This document shows positions 33,072-41,610 of a stretch of DNA of 64,000 nucleotides, piece after piece; position 1 is the stretch's first letter, and every line of letters begins with the position of its first letter. The notes beneath the pieces are model-generated. The model did not search any database, was not told where the DNA came from, and saw only the letters and a program-made list of their open reading frames with translations. The stretch is from contig URMZ01000006.1 of assembly GCA_900549025.1 (NCBI GenBank), forward strand, positions 1 through 64,000, read 5' to 3'. Source of the DNA: an uncultured Collinsella sp. (lineage in GTDB: Bacteria > Actinomycetota > Coriobacteriia > Coriobacteriales > Coriobacteriaceae). The position numbers and the translations under genes were made by a program.

Positions 33072-33731
33072 GTGTCCGCATTTCCGTTCGACGCCGTTAT
33101 CTTTGACATGGACGGCGTCATTGTCGATACCGAGTATTACTACCTGGGCGAGACTGTCGCGTTTGCCAAGGAGCTTGGGCTTAACCTGACTCAAGAGGAG
33201 TTGAACGGCCAGGTCGGTACCTCGCATCAGTTCTTCCTGCATATGCTGGTCGATTGGTTTGAGCGCGCCGGGAAGGGGCATTTCACTGGCGAGGAAGCGT
33301 TGGCCCGTTGGGATGAGTGGGCGCATAAGCGTCCGCGCGACTATCAGGCTTTGATTAACCCAGGCGCCGTGGATACGATTCGAGAGCTGCCGCGCCGTGG
33401 CGTTCGCGTGGCGCTTGCCAGCTCGTCTCCCATGGATAGCATCGAGGAAGTGCTCAACGCATGCGGGCTGTCGGATGCCTTTGAGTATGTGGTGAGCGGC
33501 GAGCAGTTTAAGGAGAGCAAGCCCGAGCCCGACATCTACTTGCATGCGCTGGATCTGCTGGGGCTGCCCGCGAATCGCTGCTGCTGCGTTGAGGATTCGG
33601 TGCCCGGCATCACCGCTGGCAAGCGAGCCGGCCTGACAGTCATTGCCAAGCGCGAGGAACGCTTTGGCTTTAGCCAGGATGCCGCGGACAAGATTATCGA
33701 CCAGCTGCCGGAGCTGCTCACGCTTTCTTAG
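33072..33731 (+). CDS. HAD-superfamily phosphatase/phosphoglucomutase-like
   Basis: A 219-residue subfamily IA HAD protein of the beta-phosphoglucomutase/phosphatase type. Motif I is VIFDMDGVIVDTEYYY, motif II VALASSSPMDSIE, motif III the Lys in EQFKESKPEPDIYLHAL, and motif IV CCCVEDSVPGITAGKRAG. The helical cap lies at residues about 20-90. GTG 33072 has GGGAGGG upstream. It follows the Cof-type gene after a possible terminator. The substrate is unknown. Confidence 0.9.
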   Translation: MSAFPFDAVIFDMDGVIVDTEYYYLGETVAFAKELGLNLTQEELNGQVGTSHQFFLHMLVDWFERAGKGHFTGEEALARWDEWAHKRPRDYQALINPGAVDTIRELPRRGVRVALASSSPMDSIEEVLNACGLSDAFEYVVSGEQFKESKPEPDIYLHALDLLGLPANRCCCVEDSVPGITAGKRAGLTVIAKREERFGFSQDAADKIIDQLPELLTLS

Positions 33732-33814
33732 GAGCGCGGTAGTTGCGCGTTTTTCGGGTCTGATGAGTAAATAGCCAACATTTTGGTGCGACACCTAGCA
33801 TACTTTAAGCTAAT

Positions 33815-33851
33815 GCGGGCTTAAGGGCTTGTTGAATGCCCCTGAGCCCGC
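33815..33851. repeat. Hairpin before the GntR gene
   Basis: A 14-base arm GCGGGCTTAAGGGC pairs with GCCCCTGAGCCCGC (one mismatch, one wobble). It is 30 bases upstream of the regulator gene and may terminate upstream transcription or lie in its leader. Confidence 0.5.
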
Positions 33852-33881
33852 TTTAGACTTAATCGTGCTTGGAGAGGGTAT

Positions 33882-34625
33882 ATGCCACCGACTGAAGGGC
33901 TAACTGACGGTAAAGCAGCGATACCGCTGTACCAACAGGTTATCGATATCATCAAAAACGAAATCAACTCCGGCGCCTACAAGGCAGGCGCGCGGATACC
34001 CAACGAATTCGAATTGGCTGAGAGCTATAAAGTTGGCCGCGTTACCGTGCGACGTGCTATTGAGGAGCTCGTCCAGCAGGGCTATCTAACGAAGCGACAG
34101 GGGAAAGGCACGTTTGTCAATGCCCCCAAGCTCAAACGCAAGATTCGCCAGAAGGATGACGTCCAGAGTTTTTCGGACGCATGCCGCGTTAACGGAATGG
34201 AACCGGGGGCGTGCGTCATTTCGAGAAAGATACTGCCAGCAGATTCTACCGAAGCGCAGTTCTTTGGTGTTCCCGTTGGAACTGATTTGATTTGCGTTGA
34301 GCGTGTACGTACTGCCGATGGAGTCCCCGTCATGCTCGAGAACAACATATACGTTTACGAGGACAACGCCTATCTATCAACGGCACCTCTATCTAACCAA
34401 TCCATTTTTGAGTTCGTGCGCAACCGAACGGGCCGCACGCCCGCGTTTACCGACCCGTGCACGCTCGAGATCGCGTGCGCGTCGCTCGAGGTCGCTCGGC
34501 TGTTGGCAGTTCCCGTTGGCGAACCCTTGTTTTATATGGAAGCCTTCTTTTTCGATGAGCAGCGGCGGCCGTTTATCATCGGTCGTCAGCGGATCGTTGG
34601 GTCTCGCTACGTTTTTGACATCTAG
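33882..34625 (+). CDS. GntR/UTRA transcriptional regulator (FrlR-like)
   Basis: A 247-residue HutC-type GntR repressor. The winged HTH is residues 12-75 (IPLYQQVIDIIKNEINSGAY, FELAESYKVGRVTVRRAIEELVQQGYL, RQGKGTFV). The C-terminal UTRA ligand domain runs from about 90 to the end. It directly precedes the catabolic operon that includes FrlB/C/D-like genes, so it probably binds a sugar-amine phosphate and controls that operon. A perfect 9-bp palindrome near the operon promoter is a candidate target. Confidence 0.9.
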   Translation: MPPTEGLTDGKAAIPLYQQVIDIIKNEINSGAYKAGARIPNEFELAESYKVGRVTVRRAIEELVQQGYLTKRQGKGTFVNAPKLKRKIRQKDDVQSFSDACRVNGMEPGACVISRKILPADSTEAQFFGVPVGTDLICVERVRTADGVPVMLENNIYVYEDNAYLSTAPLSNQSIFEFVRNRTGRTPAFTDPCTLEIACASLEVARLLAVPVGEPLFYMEAFFFDEQRRPFIIGRQRIVGSRYVFDI

Positions 34626-34637
34626 GATATTGCGAAT

Positions 34638-34673
34638 GGAAGCGCCCGGTGGATCATCTCACCGGGCGTTTCC
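34638..34673 (+). terminator. Terminator after the GntR gene
   Basis: A 14-bp stem with one wobble (GGAAGCGCCCGGTG / CACCGGGCGTTTCC) lies 12 bases after the stop. It separates the regulator from the catabolic operon. Confidence 0.7.
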
Positions 34674-34735
34674 ATACCGTTCACGGCGCGAACACAACCG
34701 TTCAACCGCGTTGCGGCAATCAGTTTGAAATAATC

Positions 34736-34764
34736 TTGATGAAGGAAAAAGCTGCTGGTAATCT
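34736..34764 (+). promoter_or_regulatory. Promoter of the fructosamine-type operon
   Basis: TTGATG, a 17-base spacer and TAATCT. The palindromic operator begins 15 bases after the -10 box. Confidence 0.55.
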
Positions 34765-34778
34765 ATGGGACGTCATAG

Positions 34779-34801
34779 AACGTTTGCCTTATGCAAACGT
34801 T
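34779..34801. promoter_or_regulatory. Operator palindrome of the fructosamine-type operon
   Basis: AACGTTTGC-N5-GCAAACGTT is a perfect 9-bp inverted repeat positioned at the expected transcription start. It is the best candidate for the adjacent GntR/UTRA repressor, although the half-site is not the most usual one for HutC-type regulators. Confidence 0.6.
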
Positions 34802-34843
34802 GAAGCGAGATGCGATGCAGTCTCGAGTTCTTTGGAGGTATCT

Positions 34844-36307
34844 ATGTCAGATACGAAGGCGAAGAAGACAAACAGACGTTTTAAGTTCAAATTACCGCAT
34901 GTCTATACGATCATGTTCTTGCTGATCGTTGTCTTTGCGGTCCTGACTTGGATCGTTCCCTCTGGTCAGTATCAGCGCAAGACGATTTCGACAGCGGCGG
35001 GCGAGCGTGAAGTCGCCGTTGCTGGAACCTATGAACAGGTCGATAAGAACTACACCGATTCCGAGACCGGCGAGACCATCAATCTGGGCCAGGATATCTT
35101 CGCGGTTCTGCAAGCGCCCACCAAGGGTATCCAAGAGGCTGCCGACGTCGTTGCGTTCGTCTTATTGATTGGCGGATCGTTCGCGATCATCACCAAGACC
35201 AACGCTTTGAATGCCGGCATGAGCCGTGTGGTTAAAAAGCTCAAGAACAAGGACATCCTCATCATTCCCATCACGATGACGTTGCTGTCCATTTGCGGCA
35301 CTACGTTTGGTATGTCTGAGGAAGCCCTGCCGTTCTATGCCATCTTCATTCCCATCATGATGGGTATCGGCTATGACTCGATGACGGCATTCATCATCTG
35401 CTTCCTTGGTCCCAACCTGGGATATTGTGCTTCGACCATCGACCCGTTTAATGTTTTGATCGCCCAAGGCATCATTGGCATCGAGGGCAATCCGCAACTG
35501 TGGCTGCGCGCCGTTTCTTGGGTTATCTTCACTGCCGTCGGTATCGCATGGGCCATGCGCTACGCCATGCGCGTCAAGAAAAACCCCGAGTCGTCCATTA
35601 CGTACGAGGACGATAAGCTCAAGCGTATTGAGTTTTCCGTGACCGATGCCTCCATCGAGGAAGAGTTCACTATCCGTCAGAAGCTCGTGCTTATCGATTT
35701 TGCCTGCGGTATGGGCATTATCGTCTGGGGTCTTGTTACCCAGGGCTGGTACATGAATGAGATTTCCGCCGTGTTCCTTGGCATGGGCTTGCTTGCCGGT
35801 ATCCTGGGCGGTCTTGACCAGCAGACGATCGCTGAGGAGTTCGTTAAGGGTCTCGCCGACTTTGCGTACGCTGCCATCGTTATCGGTATCGCTCGCGGTA
35901 TTCTGGTCATCGCCGAGGGTGGCATGATCATCGACACCATCCTCCAGGCGCTCGCTACTGCGCTCGCCGGTGCACCAGCCGCCGTCTACACCACGTTTAT
36001 GTATATCGTCCTTGGCCTGCTCTCTTTGCTGGTTCCCTCGAGTTCTGGCCTGGCGGCGCTCACCATGCCCGTTATGGGCTCCCTGACCGAGCTCATGGGC
36101 CTCAATCCCGAGGCGGCCGTCACCGCGCTCCAGTTTGCCAACCAGACCATCAACACCATCAGCCCCGTGGCGGGCATGACGGTCGCCGGTCTTGCCGTGG
36201 CTAGGATTTCGTTTGGCCAATGGTGGAAGACCATTTGGAAGTTCTTCATTTTCATGGTCGTCTTTGGCGTGATTGTAACGGCAATCTCTGGCATGCTTCC
36301 GGTGTAG
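34844..36307 (+). CDS. YfcC-family membrane transporter
   Basis: A 487-residue polytopic protein of the YfcC/anaerobic C4-dicarboxylate carrier group. The first helix is YTIMFLLIVVFAVLTWIVPSGQYQ, an external domain follows, then about 10-12 helices with TFGMSEEALPFYAIFIPIMM, LLSLLVPSSSGLAALTMPVMG and FANQTINTISPVAGM. YfcC proteins are thought to move amino acids or dipeptide-like compounds. As first gene of the operon it probably imports the substrate, replacing the APC-type FrlA of Escherichia coli. GGAGG precedes ATG 34844. Confidence 0.87.
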   Translation: MSDTKAKKTNRRFKFKLPHVYTIMFLLIVVFAVLTWIVPSGQYQRKTISTAAGEREVAVAGTYEQVDKNYTDSETGETINLGQDIFAVLQAPTKGIQEAADVVAFVLLIGGSFAIITKTNALNAGMSRVVKKLKNKDILIIPITMTLLSICGTTFGMSEEALPFYAIFIPIMMGIGYDSMTAFIICFLGPNLGYCASTIDPFNVLIAQGIIGIEGNPQLWLRAVSWVIFTAVGIAWAMRYAMRVKKNPESSITYEDDKLKRIEFSVTDASIEEEFTIRQKLVLIDFACGMGIIVWGLVTQGWYMNEISAVFLGMGLLAGILGGLDQQTIAEEFVKGLADFAYAAIVIGIARGILVIAEGGMIIDTILQALATALAGAPAAVYTTFMYIVLGLLSLLVPSSSGLAALTMPVMGSLTELMGLNPEAAVTALQFANQTINTISPVAGMTVAGLAVARISFGQWWKTIWKFFIFMVVFGVIVTAISGMLPV

Positions 36308-36316
36308 GTGGTTGTG

Positions 36317-37900
36317 ATGTCTGATCGTTTGACGGTCCTGACGTCTAAGAGCGTCTTTACCGGTACGGGGGACCTGCCGTTTGAAGGTTTCGTAGCGGTC
36401 CGCGGCAATCGAATTGAGGCTGTTGGCACCAAGTGTGAGGTAGCTTCGTATTTGACCCAGGCGGACGAGGTAGTTGACCTGGGCGACCGCACCGTCATGC
36501 CTGGCCTGATCGATGTACATACCTTCTATACAGGCTGGGCGCTGCGGACGTTGGGGTCTGATCTGTCCGGCATCGCTGATGCCAAAGAGGCCGTGTCGCT
36601 CTTGCGTGCATGGAAAGAAGATCATCCGGATTGCGCGGCGGCTTTTGGCCACAACCTACCCGAAACGTTGGCATCGGATGCCGAGAACGCAAATACAGCA
36701 GCTGTGTTTGACGATTGTTTTGGCGATATCCCCGTCGTCTGCTTTACATCGGGTGCGGAGACCTGCGTTCTCAATGCTGCCGCCAGTGCGCGATACGGCT
36801 TTACACCCCAGGCGTGCTATGCCGAGAAGATCTGGCGCATGATGAGCGATTTCCTCGCGCTGCCCGAGGTGCGTGCCGGGTATTCGGACTACATGAGCAT
36901 GCTTAACGAGCGCGGCGTTACCGCCATCAAGGAGATGGCGTTTGATGACTACTACGGCTTTGCCGACGAAATGGCTCGCCGTGAGGAATCTGGTGAGCTG
37001 ACGGTTCGCGTCTCTATGATGTCGCAGCCGGTGGGTGCCGGTGCAAATCTGGCATATGCCCGCGAGGCACGAGAGCGCTTCCGGGGACCGTTCGTTCGTT
37101 TTTCTGGCTTCAACCGTATGACCGATCGCGGCGTATGGGCGGGGCTTGCCGAGATGATAGACCCCTATGAGGACTCGGCCGATGCGGGCGCTGCCGGCAA
37201 GACGGTCGTCGAGGAGCCAGAGTGGGATCTGATTGAGAACGAGCTGCGTGCAATTGATGCTGACGGCTTCCGATATTCCTTGCATTGCCAGGGCGATGGC
37301 GCCGTTCGTCGCACCGTGGCGCTCTATGCCTCGCTGCCTCGAGACGAACATGGACGGATGCTTCGCCGCCATGCGATTACCGATCTCGAGAACTCTGACC
37401 CGACCGATCTTGTCGAGTTTGGCAAGTTGGGTGGAATTTGTGAGGTCTATCCGCAGATTCTGACGCTGGACCGGCGCGAGGATTGCCTGTCGATGATGCG
37501 TCGACAAATTGGCGAGACGCGACTTTTGCACAGCTGGAATCGCCGCGGCATGGAAGATTCCGGATGCACAGTGTGCTGCGGCACGGATCTGCCGCTGCTG
37601 ATTCCGAGCCTGGGCGAGTCAATCTACAGCGCGTGCGGCGGATTCTTCGCCGACGGACTGCCCGTGAATGAGGTCAACACACTGACGCTTGTCGAGCTCT
37701 TGCGCGCTTGGACTGCCGGGGGCGCGTACGACCTGATGCGCGAAGACGAGCTGGGTACGCTCGAGGTTGGCAAGCTTGCCGATATCTGCGTGCTCGATCG
37801 GGATGTGTTCGACCTCGATTATCGCGACGCACGCGATCTTGCGGTTGACATGACGATGTCGGACGGACAAATCGTGTTCGATCGAAATAAGGAGGCATAA
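36317..37900 (+). CDS. YtcJ-like amidohydrolase
   Basis: A 527-residue metal-dependent hydrolase of the amidohydrolase superfamily. The N-terminal sandwich ends in RTVMPGLIDVHTFYTG, where the family usually has HxH; here the second His is replaced by Phe. Later features are the Lys in GVTAIKEMAFDDYY, His in RYSLHCQGDGAVRRT and LRRHAITDLENSD, and Asp in VCCGTDLPLLIPSLG. YtcJ-like proteins hydrolyse N-acyl or amide bonds. In this operon it may release the amino-sugar adduct from a conjugate (inference). It starts 9 bases after the transporter stop. Confidence 0.85.
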   Translation: MSDRLTVLTSKSVFTGTGDLPFEGFVAVRGNRIEAVGTKCEVASYLTQADEVVDLGDRTVMPGLIDVHTFYTGWALRTLGSDLSGIADAKEAVSLLRAWKEDHPDCAAAFGHNLPETLASDAENANTAAVFDDCFGDIPVVCFTSGAETCVLNAAASARYGFTPQACYAEKIWRMMSDFLALPEVRAGYSDYMSMLNERGVTAIKEMAFDDYYGFADEMARREESGELTVRVSMMSQPVGAGANLAYAREARERFRGPFVRFSGFNRMTDRGVWAGLAEMIDPYEDSADAGAAGKTVVEEPEWDLIENELRAIDADGFRYSLHCQGDGAVRRTVALYASLPRDEHGRMLRRHAITDLENSDPTDLVEFGKLGGICEVYPQILTLDRREDCLSMMRRQIGETRLLHSWNRRGMEDSGCTVCCGTDLPLLIPSLGESIYSACGGFFADGLPVNEVNTLTLVELLRAWTAGGAYDLMREDELGTLEVGKLADICVLDRDVFDLDYRDARDLAVDMTMSDGQIVFDRNKEA

Positions 37901-37901
37901 G

Positions 37902-38753
37902 ATGTCTGAATCCAAACCGACGCTGCACCGCGAACAGATTGCGGGCATGAATATCCACTACATCATGTGGTCGCTCGATTACTTCCTTGATGTGCAGCAG
38001 CGTTTGGGCTTTGAGTCCATTGAGCTGTGGTGTGCGGAGCCGCATGTGACGCTCGACCACACGGGCTACTTTGAAGCTGAGGTCCTGGCGAAAAAGGCTG
38101 CAGACCGTGGGCTTAGGTATCGTACTCTGTGCCCCGAGAATGTTGTCTATCCTTGGCAGTACTGCGCACGCAAACCGCTGCATGAACAGCGCAGCCTGGC
38201 GTACTTTAAGCACGGCATTGAGCTTGCCGAGGTACTTGGGTGCGACCGTATGTCCGTCAACTCGGGCTGGGGCGACTGGGACGAGGACCGCGAGGAAGCC
38301 TGGAAGCGCAGCCGCGAGCACTTGTCCATTCTGGCGGAGTATGCCGGCGAGCACGGTCTGGTGCTTACGATGGAAAGTCTGCGTCCCGAGGAGAGCAACC
38401 TTGTGACGACGGTTTCCGATGCGAAGCGCATGATTGACGAGGTCGCGAGCCCGTACTTACAGCCCATGGTTGATACAACCGCGATGGGCGTTGCAGGCGA
38501 GACGCTCGAGGACTGGTTTGCCGCCTTTGGTGATGGGGCAATTCACGAGATGCACTTTATCGACGGTGACCCGTATGGCCATCTGGTGTGGGGCGATGGC
38601 AAGCACGATATGGACGCCTTCGTCGCCACGCTCAACGCCCATGGTTTCGACGGCATGCTGGGCCAGGAAATCACGGACGGTCGTTACTACGATGATCCGG
38701 CGGCGGCAGATGCCAAGAACATGGCCGCATTCGAGAAATATCTGATTGACTAA
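37902..38753 (+). CDS. frlC: FrlC-like sugar epimerase/isomerase (TIM barrel)
   Basis: A 283-residue AP-endonuclease-2 fold protein. Matches to FrlC include FESIELWCAEPH, TLCPENVVYPWQY, LTMESLRPEESNLVTTVSDAKRM and MHFIDGDPYGHLVWGDGK, which supply the metal-binding Glu, Asp, His and Glu (GQEITDGRYYDD). FrlC epimerises psicoselysine to fructoselysine. Adjacent frlB- and frlD-like genes support this, though the substrate amine is not known. AAGGAGGC precedes the ATG, overlapping the amidohydrolase end. Confidence 0.75.
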   Translation: MSESKPTLHREQIAGMNIHYIMWSLDYFLDVQQRLGFESIELWCAEPHVTLDHTGYFEAEVLAKKAADRGLRYRTLCPENVVYPWQYCARKPLHEQRSLAYFKHGIELAEVLGCDRMSVNSGWGDWDEDREEAWKRSREHLSILAEYAGEHGLVLTMESLRPEESNLVTTVSDAKRMIDEVASPYLQPMVDTTAMGVAGETLEDWFAAFGDGAIHEMHFIDGDPYGHLVWGDGKHDMDAFVATLNAHGFDGMLGQEITDGRYYDDPAAADAKNMAAFEKYLID

Positions 38754-38814
38754 AACAACTATCGGCCACGCAGCCAACGTCATTGATTGCGGCCAAACAA
38801 GAAAGGAACTGGAT

Positions 38815-39783
38815 ATGAACGCACACGATCTGATCAAAGAGGCAATTGCCGAGAAGGGCAAGTTCGACAGCGTCTACTGGATTGCTTGCGGTGGCTCCAT
38901 GATCGATTTGATCCCGGCCCATGAGCTTCTGCAGCGCGAGGCAACCACCTTCACTTCGTATATCTATACGGCTCGTGAGTTCGATATCATGCGTCCGCGT
39001 CGTCTGGGCGAGAAGTCCCTGGTCATCGCTTGTAGCCACAGTGGCAACACCCCTGAGGTCGTCGAGGGCTGCGAGATTGCCCTTGCTGCCGGCGCTACGG
39101 TGATCGCCCAGACCGACAACGCTGGATCTAAGATCGACACCGGTAAATGGACCACGTGGGTCTACCCGTGGGGCGAGGGCGTGCCGCAGGCCGAGGTCCC
39201 CGCTGGCATTTCGCTGTCGCTTGCGGCCGAGCTGCTCGATCAGCAGGAGGGCTACGCCGATCTTGCCGATATGTATGCCGGTATCGCCGAGATGGATAAG
39301 ATTCTTCCCCCGGCACGTGAGAAGGTAAATGCCGAGCTGGGCGATCGTTTTGCCAAGCTTTGCCAGGAGCACGAGTTCTTCTATATTCTGGGCAGCGGTC
39401 CCAACTTTAGCCAGACCTACGGTTTCGCTATCTGCTCTCTTATGGAGATGCAGTGGCAGCACTGCAGCTACATCCACTCTGCCGAGTACTTCCACGGCCC
39501 CTTCGAGGCTACTCAGGATGGCGTTTTTTACTTCCTGCAGATGGGCTCCAGCGAGTGCCGTGCTATGGACGAGCGCGCCCTGGCGTTCCTTAAGACGCAT
39601 ACCGATACGCTGATGGTGCTCGATGCCAAGGAGTACGGTATGGAAGCCGTGCCGGCGAGCGTCCGTGCCTATCTGGACCCGGTGCTGTTCTACGCCATGA
39701 ACTGCGAGCTGCGTGCCGCACGCGGCAAGGTGTTTGATCACGATCCCGATTTCCGTCGCTATATGGGTGTTGTCGAGTACTAG
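38815..39783 (+). CDS. frlB: FrlB-like fructosamine-6-phosphate deglycase (SIS domain)
   Basis: A 322-residue protein with two SIS folds. The first has YWIACGGSMIDL and IACSHSGNTPEVVEG, the second YILGSGPNFSQTYGFA. The C-terminal half tracks FrlB closely: SAEYFHGPFEATQDGV with the catalytic-region His/Glu, ERALAFLKTHTDTLMVLD and the terminus HDPDFRRYMGVVEY. FrlB splits fructoselysine-6-phosphate into glucose-6-phosphate and lysine. AAAGGA precedes ATG 38815. This is the strongest indicator that the locus degrades Amadori products. Confidence 0.85.
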   Translation: MNAHDLIKEAIAEKGKFDSVYWIACGGSMIDLIPAHELLQREATTFTSYIYTAREFDIMRPRRLGEKSLVIACSHSGNTPEVVEGCEIALAAGATVIAQTDNAGSKIDTGKWTTWVYPWGEGVPQAEVPAGISLSLAAELLDQQEGYADLADMYAGIAEMDKILPPAREKVNAELGDRFAKLCQEHEFFYILGSGPNFSQTYGFAICSLMEMQWQHCSYIHSAEYFHGPFEATQDGVFYFLQMGSSECRAMDERALAFLKTHTDTLMVLDAKEYGMEAVPASVRAYLDPVLFYAMNCELRAARGKVFDHDPDFRRYMGVVEY

Positions 39784-39797
39784 AAGGAGCAAAGGCC

Positions 39798-40661
39798 ATG
39801 GCATTTAACGTTAACGCGCTCGGATTTGGCGACAACGTCGTCGATCGCTACGAGCATATCCACACCATGTATCCCGGCGGCAATGCGGTGAACTTCGCCG
39901 TTTATGCCAAGAAATGCGGTGCCGCACGCTCCGCATACATGGGCATTTTTGGCAATGATGCCGCTGCCGAGCATGTCATTGCAAGCCTCGAGGATGAGGG
40001 TATCGAGCTTGACAAGTGCGAGCAGATGATTGGCGAGAACGGAGCGGCTCGCGTGACCGTCGTTGACGGTGACCGTGTCTTCCTTGGCTCCAACGAGGGC
40101 GGTATCCGTGGCGATGCGCGCTATGTCCTCGATCGCTTTGACCTTGCGTACATGAAGCAGTTCGATGTGGTTCATTCGGGCAACTATTGCTTCACCGAGC
40201 GCGAGCTGCCCAAGTTGAAGGCTGCGGGCGTCACGGTCTCTTTTGACTTTTCGGACGACTCCACCGACGAGTACTACGAGCAGATTGCGCCCTACGTCGA
40301 TTTCGCTTTCTTTAGTGCGGCGGATGCCGCGAGTGAGGACGAGATTCGCGAACGTCTGGCATGGGTGAAGGGCCTGGGTCCGCGTTTTGTGTCGGCTACG
40401 GCGGGCGCCGAGGGCTGCATTGCTTACGACGGCGAGCGCTATTACCGCCAGCTGGCTAAACCGGTAACGGACATGAAGGATACCATGGGGGCGGGCGACT
40501 CGTTCCTCACCTCGTTTTTGATGTGCTATCTCGATTCCGCCAAGCGTGGTGAGGATGGCGCCGAGGCCATCGAACGCGCGCTCGACTTTGCTGCCGGGTT
40601 TGCCTCGACCGTGTGCGGTATGGAAGGTTCTTGGGGCCACGGAGCACCAATCGTCGAATAG
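39798..40661 (+). CDS. frlD: FrlD-like fructosamine kinase (PfkB family)
   Basis: A 287-residue ribokinase-type kinase. The N-terminus LGFGDNVVDRYEHIHTMYPGGNAVNFAVYAKKCG matches FrlD, as do FDFSDDSTDEY and the catalytic DTMGAGDSFLTSFL. FrlD phosphorylates fructoselysine at C6, producing the FrlB substrate. The start is 14 bases after the frlB-like stop with AGAAGGAG upstream. Its C-terminus is somewhat longer than the Escherichia coli protein. Confidence 0.85.
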   Translation: MAFNVNALGFGDNVVDRYEHIHTMYPGGNAVNFAVYAKKCGAARSAYMGIFGNDAAAEHVIASLEDEGIELDKCEQMIGENGAARVTVVDGDRVFLGSNEGGIRGDARYVLDRFDLAYMKQFDVVHSGNYCFTERELPKLKAAGVTVSFDFSDDSTDEYYEQIAPYVDFAFFSAADAASEDEIRERLAWVKGLGPRFVSATAGAEGCIAYDGERYYRQLAKPVTDMKDTMGAGDSFLTSFLMCYLDSAKRGEDGAEAIERALDFAAGFASTVCGMEGSWGHGAPIVE

Positions 40662-40731
40662 CTTAAGAAAGCGTACGGCGGTCTGGCTATGAGGCCTTGG
40701 ACAGCCGATGCAAAACAATAAGCGAAACGCG

Positions 40732-40765
40732 AAAAGGGGGCTCGCCATGTGGCGGGTCCCCTTTT
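40732..40765 (+). terminator. Intercistronic terminator/attenuator between the two PfkB kinases
   Basis: AAAAGGGGG-CTCGCC pairs with GGCGGG-TCCCCTTTT across ATGT. It lies 17 bases before the second kinase gene and probably reduces expression of the downstream half of the locus. Confidence 0.7.
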
Positions 40766-40782
40766 GAACATTGGAGAAGACC

Positions 40783-41583
40783 ATGGGTATTAAAGCGTGT
40801 GCGGCTGGTTTTTGCTGCGCGGACGTCTATCAAAACATCGGCGTGTTCTATCCGACTGGTAATGGCATTGACTGGGGTATCCATCTTGCACGAATGGGCG
40901 TTTCGGTATCCGCCGTGTCGGTTGTCGGCAAGGACGAGTACGGAGACAAGATGAGAGAGGCGCTGGCCGCTGAGGGGTTCGATATCTCACATCTGCGGGT
41001 GGAAGATGGCGACACCTCGGTGATGCTCATGGCATTGAAAGACGGCGTCGATCGTGTGCATCTCGAGGCAATCGATGGCGTAATGGAGACATATCGACCG
41101 AATGAAGACGACCGGGCGTTTATCCTAGAGCATGACATCATTCATACCGACCTGTTTGGCAATTGTTTGGACCTCCTGCCCGAATGGCATGATGCGGGCA
41201 AGACGGTGGTTATGGACTTCTCGGTGTTCAGCCAGGATCTCGAATATGCATGCGAGGCTCATTTTCCTTACGTAGACTATGCGTTCATGTCGTTTGAAGA
41301 GGACACTCCGGAGCTGCGGGACTGGGTACGCCACGTGCAGGAATTGGGACCGCGCGTTGCGGTTGCCACGCTTGGCGAGAAGGGGAGCATTGCCTATGAC
41401 GGTGAGCGCTTCTATGAGTGCGGGATCGTACCGGCGGAGAAGGTCGTTAATACCGTGGGTGCCGGCGACTCGTATATTGCCGGGTTTACCAAGGGCGTGA
41501 TCGATGGCCTTGATATTCCGGCGTGTATGAAGGCGGGCGCTGAGCTGTCGTCCCGAGTGATTGGTTCGTTTGAGCCGTACTAG
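40783..41583 (+). CDS. Second PfkB-family sugar kinase (FrlD-like)
   Basis: A 266-residue kinase, distantly similar to the preceding FrlD-like protein: ADVYQNIGVFYPTGNGIDWGIHLARMG at the N-terminus, VGKDEYGDKMREAL, VVMDFSVFSQDL and the catalytic NTVGAGDSYIAGFTKG. Two kinases of this type in one locus suggest two related substrates or different C-positions. TTGGAGAAG precedes ATG 40783. The substrate is unknown; a fructosamine or ketose is likely from context. Confidence 0.82.
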   Translation: MGIKACAAGFCCADVYQNIGVFYPTGNGIDWGIHLARMGVSVSAVSVVGKDEYGDKMREALAAEGFDISHLRVEDGDTSVMLMALKDGVDRVHLEAIDGVMETYRPNEDDRAFILEHDIIHTDLFGNCLDLLPEWHDAGKTVVMDFSVFSQDLEYACEAHFPYVDYAFMSFEEDTPELRDWVRHVQELGPRVAVATLGEKGSIAYDGERFYECGIVPAEKVVNTVGAGDSYIAGFTKGVIDGLDIPACMKAGAELSSRVIGSFEPY

Positions 41584-41610
41584 GGTCAAATGCCTGGAAA
41601 GGAGTACGAA

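Noticed and set aside
33734..33756. Terminator after the second HAD gene
   Set aside because: Only 4 bp of stem can form before the T-run, too weak to report.
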